Below, piece after piece: positions 7,020-15,606 of a DNA stretch of 15,606 nucleotides. Both the position numbers and the translations under genes were made by a program. Location: positions 1 through 15,606 of the forward strand of contig JAEZKH010000151.1 of NCBI GenBank assembly GCA_023415515.1, written 5' to 3'. Origin of the DNA: Actinomycetes bacterium (lineage in GTDB: Bacteria > Actinomycetota > Actinomycetes > Mycobacteriales > Mycobacteriaceae). The notes under the pieces were generated by a model, which ran no database searches, was not told the origin of the DNA, and was given only the letters and a program-made list of their open reading frames with translations. How positions within the stretch are numbered: the stretch's first letter is position 1; the number at the start of each line of letters is the position of its first letter.

Positions 7020-7069
7020 TTCAAACCGCAGCCGCCCCGGTAGGCTTGCTGTTGTCGCCCCGTCCGGGG
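7020..7069 (+). promoter_or_regulatory. Candidate promoter and hairpin before the restriction-like operon
   Basis: The 126-bp gap after the hydrolase gene contains TTCAAA (7020-7025) and TAGGCT (7041-7046), a usable but short-spaced (15 bp) -35/-10 pair. Twelve bases downstream is CCCCG-TC-CGGGG (7058-7069), a tight inverted repeat that could be an operator for the small HTH protein encoded next, or simply GC-rich chance. No intrinsic terminator for the upstream operon is visible, so readthrough is possible. Confidence 0.3.
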
Positions 7070-7094
7070 TCACGCCGTGCGAGGGAGGATCAAC

Positions 7095-7346
7095 GTGGCT
7101 GAGCCGTGGCTGTCCGCAGACGACATCGCCGCCTACCTCGGGATCACCAAAGACACCGTCTACACCTGGATCGCCGAGAAGGCCATGCCCGCACATAAGG
7201 TCGGCCGCCTCTGGAAGTTCCAAGCCAGCGAGATCGACGACTGGGTGCGCGCCGGGGCCGCATCGAGCGCCCCGCAGGATGCCGAACCTCAGTCGAGTGT
7301 CGGTGGTCGCTCATACGCTGACGGCAACAACGACCAGGAGGGGTGA
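7095..7346 (+). CDS. Excisionase/MerR-type helix-turn-helix protein
   Basis: The 83-residue protein starts at GTG 7095 after GGGAGGA and is a single DNA-binding domain: PWLSADDIAAYLGITKDTVY then IAEKAMPAHKVGRLWKFQAS and EIDDWV. This is the winged-helix pattern of excisionase-family proteins, followed by a ~30-residue polar tail. Such proteins act as recombination directionality factors or as transcriptional regulators. No integrase gene is adjacent and the methyltransferase genes follow within 2 bp, so a controller of the restriction-like operon is more likely here. HTH proteins of this type also precede methyltransferases in other multi-gene defence loci, such as the MAD1-MAD2 pair of MADS. 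A GTG at 7077 is an alternative start with poorer spacing. Confidence 0.82.
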   Translation: MAEPWLSADDIAAYLGITKDTVYTWIAEKAMPAHKVGRLWKFQASEIDDWVRAGAASSAPQDAEPQSSVGGRSYADGNNDQEG

Positions 7347-7348
7347 GG

Positions 7349-8002
7349 ATGGCGCTGAACGAAACTCAGAGCTTGGTGAAGTCGAAACAGCGTGTCGCCG
7401 ATCATGGCGAGGTCTTCACGCCCGCGTGGATGGTCGAAGACATGCTCGACCTGGTCAAGGCTGAGTCCGAGCGGATCGACTCTCGCGTTCTTGAGCCTGC
7501 CTGTGGTTCGGGCAACTTTCTCGTTCCTGTCCTGTCTCGTAAGTTCGCGACGGTTCAGGCTCGCCACGGCAGGAGCGAGTTCGAGAAGCGCCACTATGCG
7601 CTGCTGGCGCTCATGTGCGTCTACGGCATCGAGCTGCTCGAAGACAACGCAGAGGAGTGCCGAGAGAACTTGGCCGAGTTCTTCAACGCCTTCCTGGGAG
7701 TCGCTGCCACCGATGAGTGGGCAACTGCGGCACGCGTTGTGCTGGGCGTGAACATTGTCCGGGGCGACGCGCTCACGATGACATTGCCAGACGGCACCCC
7801 GATCACGTTTGCCGAATGGGGCTATCTGGGGAAGGGGAAGTTCCAGCGCCGCGACTTCCGGTATGACGAACTCACCCAGCGTTCCGCATGGGAGGCGGAA
7901 GGGTCACTGTTTGCTGACTTGGGAGCTGACCTGTTCGCACCGCACGAGACCTACCCGACGATGACCGTGAGCGATCTGGCCGGACAAGCGGACGCCGCAT
8001 GA
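7349..8002 (+). CDS. N6-adenine methyltransferase-like subunit with SAM motif but no NPPY
   Basis: The 217-residue protein shows HGEVFTPAWMVEDMLDLV (19-36), an N-terminal motif common before the SAM site of type I-like adenine methyltransferases, and a canonical motif I, LEPACGSGNFL (48-58). A second acidic strand (YGIELLEDNAEECRENL) follows. No (N/D)PP(Y/F) catalytic motif is present anywhere; the C-terminus ends after a Trp/Phe-rich stretch. It is therefore probably a SAM-binding partner subunit and not a stand-alone enzyme. The ATG at 7349 follows AGGAGGGG; a GTG at 7343 is possible. Its stop overlaps the start of the Eco57I-like gene (ATGA), consistent with a stoichiometric complex. Small proteins of this kind are often labelled restriction subunit M. 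Confidence 0.8.
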   Translation: MALNETQSLVKSKQRVADHGEVFTPAWMVEDMLDLVKAESERIDSRVLEPACGSGNFLVPVLSRKFATVQARHGRSEFEKRHYALLALMCVYGIELLEDNAEECRENLAEFFNAFLGVAATDEWATAARVVLGVNIVRGDALTMTLPDGTPITFAEWGYLGKGKFQRRDFRYDELTQRSAWEAEGSLFADLGADLFAPHETYPTMTVSDLAGQADAA

Positions 8003-9670
8003 GCATCATGCAAGCCTCATTCACCCTGCGCGGGCACAACCCGGATGTGCTGACCTGCATCGCGAATCTCTCCAACGACGAGGTGTTCACACCGCCGGAG
8101 TTCGCCAACCAGATGCTCGACACGCTCGCGGCAGCGTGGGCCGACGCCAACGACGGCGCCGACATCTGGGCTGATCCGAGTGTCACCTTCCTCGACCCCT
8201 TCACCAAGTCGGGGGTGTTCCTCCGTGAGATCGTTCGTCGTCTTACTGATGGACTGATCTTGAAGATTCCAGACCTTGCCAAACGCGTCGATCACATTCT
8301 CACGAAGCAGGTCTTCGGGATTGGGATCACGCAGCTTACGGCGCTGCTGGCGCGGCGTAGCGTGTACTGCTCGAAGTTCGCCAATGGTCCGCACTCCATC
8401 GCTAAGTCCTTCACCAACGAGGACGGCAATATCTGGTTCGAGCGCACCGTGCACACCTGGGGCGGCGGTAAGCGTGAGTTCCGCGTCGATCCCCTCACGA
8501 GCGAAGAGGTCGCGTTCTACACCAGTCGCAAGTGCGTCTACTGCGGGGCGGGCGAGGACGACTACGCGCGTGGCGACGACCTTGAGACTCACGCCTACGC
8601 CTTCATCCATACCGACGACATCAAAGCTCGGATCGCTGAGCTGTTCGGAGAAAACATGCAGTTCGACGTCATCATCGGCAACCCGCCCTACCAGCTCAGC
8701 GACGGCGGCCACGGAACGAGTGCTGCGCCGATCTACCAACTGTTCGTTGAGCAGGCCAAGAACCTCGACCCGCGCTTCCTGACCATGGTCGTACCGTCTC
8801 GGTGGTTCGCTGGAGGGAAGGGCCTGGATGAGTTTCGCGAATCGATGCTTGGTGATGGCCGTCTCCGCTCGATCGACGACTTCCTAAGTGCCGCCGATGT
8901 CTTTCCCGGCGTCGGGCTCAAGGGCGGTGTGAGCTTCTTCCTATGGGATCGCGACCACCCCGGACCGTGTGCCGTCACGACCCACTTCAAAGGGTGGGAA
9001 GACTCGACCGACACGAGACCGCTCCTCGAAGCGGGGGCTGACGTGTTCATTCGATTCAACGAAGGTGTCTCGATCCTCAAGAAGGTGGTCGCAGCGGAGA
9101 CCGGCCAGGCAAGCGAGCTCACGCTTCCTGCGGGAAAGCGATTCGAGGAACTGGTCAGTTCCAGAAAGCCATTCGGGTTGGAGACGACCTTCCGAGGAAA
9201 GGCGGTTCGCGGTGCGAACGATGTTCTTGTGTATCAGAACGGATCACCCGGCTACGTAGCTCGGAAGGATATCCCATCGGGTACCGCGCTCGTGGACAAG
9301 TGGAAGGTGTTCGTTGGCTACGCGGCTCCTGGCACAGGGAACAAGGACACATACCCCCACAGGGTCATCAGCACACCATTCCTGGGTGAGCCAGGCACGA
9401 TCTCGTCGGAGACCTATCTGTGCATCGGCCCGTTCGACACAAAGGCCGAGGCTGAGAGCGCTCTTTCATACTTGTCCTGCCGACTGACGCGGCTCCTGAT
9501 TCAGCTACGCAAGGCCTCTCAACATGTCACGAGCAAGGTGTACGGCTTCGTTCCCAACCAGGAATGGACGAAGCGATGGAGCGACGCTGACCTGTATGCC
9601 AAGTACGAACTCACGGACGACGAGATCGCATTCATAGAGAAGGTCGTGCGCCCAATGGAGCTGGGCGGCG

Positions 9671-9678
<8 letters not shown>
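7999..9678 (+). CDS. Eco57I-like adenine DNA methyltransferase
   Basis: The 559-residue protein has the catalytic motif IV, FDVIIGNPPYQLSDGG (NPPY at 228-231), and the downstream MVVPSRWFAGGKGL region typical of Eco57I-type methylases, which methylate adenine N6. Its N-terminus repeats the DEVFTPPEF pattern of the preceding protein. Motif I is changed to FLDPFTKSGVFL (64-75), with Lys where Gly is usual. A CVYC pair (179-182) with nearby His hints at a small metal knuckle, unproven. Residues ~330-520 are the likely target-recognition and structural part. It overlaps the upstream subunit (ATGA) and the helicase gene (8 bp). One functional enzyme may need both methyltransferase proteins. No endonuclease motif was seen inside it. 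Confidence 0.88.
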
Positions 9679-12238
<2,560 letters not shown>

Positions 12239-12281
12239 CCAGAGCCGCCCCAACCCGCGCCGTCAAGAGAGGCACTCATCT

Positions 12282-14057
12282 ATGTCGTTCCAGACCCCAC
12301 GCAGCATCGAGGAGATGCTCGCCGCGATCCACAAGCGCGAGTACCTGATGCCCGCGATCCAGCGCGAGTTCGTGTGGGGCGCCGAGCAGATCACCAAGCT
12401 CGTTGACAGCCTCATGCGCGGGTACCCGGTCGGCTCGTTCCTGCTCTGGGATGTGAAGCCCGAGACCGCGCAGTCCTACACGTTCTACGAGTTCTTGACC
12501 AACTACCACGAGCGAGACAACCCATACGCGGACAAGGCGACGGTCCCGGCGGGCAGCGGCACTATCGCGGTCCTGGATGGGCAGCAGCGCCTCACCTCGC
12601 TGAACATCGCCCTATACGGCAGCTTCGCAGAGAAGAAGAAGTACGCCTGGTGGAACAGCGCCGACGCCTTCCCGGTGAAGCGGCTGTACCTCAACCTCGT
12701 CGACGCCGCCGACGATGAGGAACTCGGGCTCAAGTACGACTTGCGGTTCCTCACCGACAAGGAAGCCGCAGCCGAGGAGGGTGGCGAGGACAAGTGGTTC
12801 CGGGTCGGAGCTGTCCTTGGCCTTGCCAACGCTGGACCGGCGATCATGCAGGAGTTGACGCGCCGGAACATCGCTGGGTCTGCCGATGCGTTCCAACGGC
12901 TGTACGACCTTTACGAGGCGATCCGAGTACTGAAGCCGATGAACTACTTCCTCGTCACCGATCAGGACGCCGACAAGGTGCTGGAAATCTTCGTCCGCGT
13001 GAACAGCGGCGGCACGACACTCTCGTACTCCGACCTGCTGCTGTCGATGGCCACGAACCAGTGGCGAGACCTCGATGCTCGCGAAGAGGTCCGCTCCCTG
13101 GTCGCTGAGATCAACAGCAACGCGGGCCGCCAGTTCTCGTTCTCCAAAGACGTGGTGCTGAAGACCGCGCTGACGATCGCGGACGTGGATGTCCGGTTCA
13201 AGGTCACCAACTTCACCCAGTCGAACATGGCGAAGGTCGAGGAGGCCTGGCCTCAGATCAAGGGCGCACTCCTGCGGGCCGCGACCCTGCTGCAACAGTT
13301 CGGCTACAACGAACGAAACCTCACCGCGAATAGCGTCATCGTCCCTCTCGCGTACTACCTCCACCTGCGGGGCGCGACCGACTCGTACCTCGACTCGACC
13401 GCGAACGCGGCCGACCGGCTTGCGCTCCAACGCTGGGTCACCCGATCGCTCATCAAGCGTGGCATCTGGGGTTCAGGTCTCGACACCCTGTTGACCCGCA
13501 TCCGCGATGTCTTGCGAGACAACGCCGGTGCCGACTTCCCGGTCGCTGCGGTCGAGGACGCCATGGCGACGGCAGGCAAGAGCCTCGCCTTCGACAACGC
13601 TGAGATCGACGAGCTGCTGAACCTCAAGTACGGCGGCCAGCGCACCTTCTCGGTCCTATCGGTCCTGTATCCGGGGCTCGACCTGGGCAAGAAGTTCCAC
13701 GAAGACCACATCTTCCCGAAGTCACGCTTCACGAAGAAGAAGCTCACTGAGGCAGGGATTCCGGCCGAGAGGATCGACGACTACCTGGGCGCGGTGAACC
13801 TTCTGCCGAACCTCCAGCTCCTCGCCGGAACCGCGAACATCGAGAAGCAAGACGCCCTCCCAGCCGACTGGATCGAGGCTGCGTTCCCGAGTGAGGAGAA
13901 GCGGGCGACCTACATCGCGGAGAACGACCTCGACGATCTCCCGCTCGACTTCGCGGAGTTCTCCGAGTTCTTCGAGAAGCGCAAGCAACGCGTTCGCTCT
14001 CGACTCATCGCGGCACTGGGTGCGACTCCAGTACCGGCGACAGCCGAGCAGGAGTAG
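12282..14057 (+). CDS. DUF262-DUF1524 (GmrSD-like) nuclease
   Basis: The 591-residue protein has the DUF262 domain at about 1-300: YLMPAIQREFVWGAEQITKL (21-40), the VLDGQQRLTSL NTPase-like motif (97-107) and FVRVNSGGTTLSYSDLL. The C-terminal DUF1524 domain has an HNH-type site, FHEDHIFPKSRF (H473, D475, H476), followed by NLLPNLQLL. In GmrSD, the DUF262 and DUF1524 parts together cut modified phage DNA using NTPs; in SspE a DUF262 protein senses phosphorothioate DNA. The ATG at 12282 follows AAGAGAGG and sits 43 bp after the helicase stop, so it is the last gene of the same operon. An earlier in-frame start at 12219 would overlap the helicase gene and lacks a good ribosome site. Confidence 0.9.
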   Translation: MSFQTPRSIEEMLAAIHKREYLMPAIQREFVWGAEQITKLVDSLMRGYPVGSFLLWDVKPETAQSYTFYEFLTNYHERDNPYADKATVPAGSGTIAVLDGQQRLTSLNIALYGSFAEKKKYAWWNSADAFPVKRLYLNLVDAADDEELGLKYDLRFLTDKEAAAEEGGEDKWFRVGAVLGLANAGPAIMQELTRRNIAGSADAFQRLYDLYEAIRVLKPMNYFLVTDQDADKVLEIFVRVNSGGTTLSYSDLLLSMATNQWRDLDAREEVRSLVAEINSNAGRQFSFSKDVVLKTALTIADVDVRFKVTNFTQSNMAKVEEAWPQIKGALLRAATLLQQFGYNERNLTANSVIVPLAYYLHLRGATDSYLDSTANAADRLALQRWVTRSLIKRGIWGSGLDTLLTRIRDVLRDNAGADFPVAAVEDAMATAGKSLAFDNAEIDELLNLKYGGQRTFSVLSVLYPGLDLGKKFHEDHIFPKSRFTKKKLTEAGIPAERIDDYLGAVNLLPNLQLLAGTANIEKQDALPADWIEAAFPSEEKRATYIAENDLDDLPLDFAEFSEFFEKRKQRVRSRLIAALGATPVPATAEQE

Positions 14058-14067
14058 CTCCGGGACA

Positions 14068-15141
14068 CTAGCGCGCGAGCATGGTTAGGGCCGAGGCCGC
14101 CTGTAGAGGCAATACTCCGTTGCCAAGTGCGGTGATCTGCTGGTTCTGCGTCAGCTCGCCAGCGTCGGTGACCCATCCGATCGGCAGGCCCATCAACCAC
14201 TCGACGAACGCTGGTGCTGGGCGGGGGCCGTCGGCGTCGTTCAGGAGCGCCGGAGCGGGCGCGGGGCGTCCTGTGATGTGCTCCCATCGCGCGATGGCGC
14301 CGGCGTAGCGTCCCCAGCGTTGAACAGCCCGTCGATCAGGGACCACCGCGTCTCCGACTCGCGCCTCCTGCTCGGCGAGCCACCCGGTCCGTGGAGCGCG
14401 AAGTCGATGATCTGGTGCGACAGCGCGATCGTCCCTCGTCTTGCCCGTACCTGGTCGAGTGTCTCGCCGCCCCGTGTGGAGTCGGTCGCGAGTGGGGTGC
14501 GGAAGCGTGCGGTGGGAGAGGATGAAGATGCGGAGGCGGTGGTGAGGAGCGCCGACAAGGGAAGCCGGTAGGCCGATCCATCGTGCATCCAGCCGCAGGT
14601 CGGCCAGATCGCCGAGAACGGCGCCGAGAGCCCGTAGAGGTCGAGTTGCGTGGTCTCCCAGATGCCACGGGTCGGGTTCCAGCTCGCGAAGGGTTGCGTC
14701 GCCGGGGTTGCGTGGCTCATGGGGGTCTCCTTCTGTGGGTGGCCGCGTCGCCGGTGAGGACAGCAGCCCTCGGACGTTCTCGATGACGACCCATTCGGGC
14801 TGGAGTGCGTCGATCGCTTCGGCCATGTGCGCCCACAGCCCAGAGCGGGTACCAGGTGCGAGGCCTGCACGCTTGCCGACGGTCGATACGTCTTGGCAGG
14901 GGAACCCTCCGATGAGGATGTCCACGGCCTCGACCTCGTGCCAGTCGATCGTGGTGATGTCGCCGAGGTTCGGGACGCCCGGCCAGTGGCGCGAGAAGAC
15001 TGCGGCGACGGGTTCGTTGAGTTCGGAGAACCACACGGTTTCGGCGTTGAAGACGTGTTCGACGGCGAGGTCGAGACCGCCGTAGCCGCTGAACAGCGAC
15101 CCGATCTTGAGTCGAGGCGGGTGGTCTTCCTGGTCGTGCAT
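14068..15141 (-). CDS. DNA (cytosine-5-)-methyltransferase
   Basis: The 357-residue protein has the C5 methyltransferase motifs in order: I SLFSGYGGLDLA (15-26), IV GGFPCQDVS with catalytic C82, VI ENVR (121-124), VIII HHRLRIF, and X ALGNGVLPLQAA near the C-terminus. It transfers methyl from SAM to cytosine C5. The region between VIII and X that holds target recognition is short (~110 residues) and Arg/Thr-rich, as in many mobile-element-encoded orphan enzymes. The ATG at 15141 follows GGAG. It converges on the DUF262 gene with only 10 bp between stops and faces away from the relaxase start. No cytosine-specific nuclease is adjacent, so it may protect the element's own DNA or mark it for or against the DUF262 protein (inference). 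Confidence 0.9.
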   Translation of the reverse strand: MHDQEDHPPRLKIGSLFSGYGGLDLAVEHVFNAETVWFSELNEPVAAVFSRHWPGVPNLGDITTIDWHEVEAVDILIGGFPCQDVSTVGKRAGLAPGTRSGLWAHMAEAIDALQPEWVVIENVRGLLSSPATRPPTEGDPHEPRNPGDATLRELEPDPWHLGDHATRPLRALGAVLGDLADLRLDARWIGLPASLVGAPHHRLRIFILSHRTLPHPTRDRLHTGRRDTRPGTGKTRDDRAVAPDHRLRAPRTGWLAEQEARVGDAVVPDRRAVQRWGRYAGAIARWEHITGRPAPAPALLNDADGPRPAPAFVEWLMGLPIGWVTDAGELTQNQQITALGNGVLPLQAASALTMLAR

Positions 15142-15196
15142 GAGGTCTCCGAGTGACGGGCGACCCCGACCTCAGTTCTTCTCGTTCTGATGCCGG

Positions 15197-15222
15197 GCTT
15201 GTCACCTGTCAGGTGCACAAGC
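15197..15222. repeat. Long inverted repeat upstream of relaxase start, candidate oriT or operator
   Basis: Left arm GCTTGTCACCTG (15197-15208) and right arm CAGGTG-C-ACAAGC (15210-15222) pair over 12 bp with a single unpaired C and a one-base centre. It lies in the 288-bp non-coding gap between the C5 methyltransferase start and the relaxase start. Transfer origins of MobF relaxases often lie beside the relaxase gene and contain inverted repeats next to nic, so an oriT role is possible. A regulator site for the divergent genes is equally plausible. There is no T-run for a terminator. The nic site cannot be assigned. Confidence 0.5.
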
Positions 15223-15403
15223 ACGCCACGCGTAGCCGTTCACATCAGGCCCGAACCAAGCCGTTACTCGACCAGCTCAACTCGCCTTTGCCGACCACTC
15301 AGGCCGCTCGTCTCTCGGGCCCACCTCCTGAGAGGACACGCCTCTTGCAGGTCGAGGTTGAGCCCCTGGGCTGGGGCGTTCGGGAGCGGTGCTGCGGTGC
15401 TCA

Positions 15404-15416
15404 CCTGATGGTCAGG
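15404..15416. promoter_or_regulatory. Inverted repeat over the relaxase ribosome binding site
   Basis: CCTGA-TGG-TCAGG (15404-15416) overlaps the AGGACGAG segment that would serve as ribosome binding site for the ATG at 15430. It could fold in mRNA and limit relaxase translation, or be a protein site related to the longer CACCTG/CAGGTG repeat at 15203-15215. A GCCCC/GGGGC repeat at 15362-15377 lies a little upstream. No gene was recognised in 15142-15429. Confidence 0.3.
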
Positions 15417-15429
15417 ACGAGAAGCAGCG

Positions 15430-15480
15430 ATGACGGTTTCGATGCGTGTGATGAGCGCGGGCGACGGCTACAAGTACCTA
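15430..15480 (+). pseudogene. TrwC/MobF relaxase, first 17 codons only
   Basis: The ATG at 15430, preceded by AGGACGAG, opens MTVSMRVMSAGDGYKYL, the characteristic start of actinobacterial TrwC-type conjugative relaxases (MTVSxRVMSAGDGYKYLL). After this point the match stops abruptly: the frame continues with unrelated residues to a TGA at 15592-15594, while the underlying DNA codes for a dehydrogenase in another frame. In intact form the enzyme nicks oriT and pilots DNA into the recipient. Here only the N-terminal strand remains, without the catalytic Tyr or His triad. Identification rests on a short but very distinctive sequence. Confidence 0.7.
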
Positions 15481-15482
15481 CG

Positions 15483-15606
15483 GTCGGCATCGACCGGCTG
15501 GCCGGCCTGCGGACCGCGCTGGCGACCGCGCGGCGCGGCGGCACGGTCTGCGTGGTGGGGGTGTACGGCGGCGCGGCCGACCCGATCGACCTGATGTCCG
15601 TGTTCG
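15483..15606 (+). pseudogene. Internal fragment of a zinc-dependent alcohol dehydrogenase
   Basis: In the frame starting at 15483 the DNA reads VGIDRLAGLRTALATARRGG and on through TVCVVGVYGGAADPIDLMSVF to the window end without a stop. This matches the NAD-binding domain end of threonine-dehydrogenase-like or glutathione-independent formaldehyde dehydrogenase-like MDR enzymes (RRGGTVsvvGVYGGxxDPxPLM). No start codon, zinc-binding N-terminus or Rossmann glycine motif is present upstream, where the relaxase begins instead. Base composition here is visibly more GC-rich than in the defence operon. It is either a truncated gene joined by recombination or the result of a misassembly. The gene may continue to the right of the window. 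Confidence 0.7.

Noticed and set aside
15190..15408. 72-codon plus-strand frame in the gap before the relaxase
   Set aside because: No recognisable domain, no convincing ribosome binding site, and it runs across several inverted repeats; treated as non-coding.

Overview
The window is high-GC DNA with actinobacterial features: strong GGAGG-type ribosome binding sites, ATGA/TGATG stop-start overlaps, and families typical of Actinomycetota (DUF2637 membrane protein, EspR-like regulator, MAB_1171c-type 7TM protein, TrwC relaxase start). Order and genus cannot be fixed from the sequence. The content reads as an integrative or conjugative mobile element carrying defence and regulatory cargo, with broken edges on both sides.

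Left part (1-3460). The first 126 bases are the right end of an IS3-family insertion sequence (transposase C-terminus plus terminal inverted repeat). It interrupts a minus-strand gene after about 27 codons. Upstream of that gene, also on the minus strand, lies a tightly packed operon read from 3460 downward: an ArdC-like antirestriction protein with an HExxH zinc site, a Prim-Pol primase domain protein, a DUF2637 membrane protein with a C-terminal HTH, a small unknown protein, and the interrupted gene. This looks like a replication, transfer and establishment module.

Centre (3461-6968). A 389-bp divergent intergenic region holds four copies of a 14-bp palindrome (consensus TTGnGCATGCnCAA), spaced in multiples of about 22.5 bp and overlapping a plausible promoter. 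To the right is a plus-strand operon: EspR-like HTH regulator, ImmA/IrrE-like HExxH protein, seven-TM MAB_1171c-like protein, and membrane-anchored alpha/beta hydrolase. The regulator, IrrE-like and 7TM trio is a recurrent actinobacterial neighbourhood of unknown role. The hydrolase is coupled to it by an ATGA overlap.

Right part (7095-15141). A second plus-strand operon encodes a composite restriction-modification-like system: small excisionase/MerR-type HTH protein, a 217-aa methyltransferase subunit with a canonical SAM motif but no NPPY motif, an Eco57I-like methyltransferase with NPPY but an altered SAM motif, an 855-aa protein joining a GIY-YIG/T5orf172-like N-terminus to an SF2 helicase, and a DUF262-DUF1524 (GmrSD-like) nuclease. 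Facing it on the minus strand is a complete C5-cytosine methyltransferase.

Right edge (15142-15606). After a 288-bp non-coding stretch with inverted repeats, a TrwC/MobF relaxase gene begins correctly but breaks after 17 codons. It runs directly into the middle of a zinc-dependent alcohol dehydrogenase gene in another frame. This is a rearrangement or an assembly join, so continuity there should be treated with caution.
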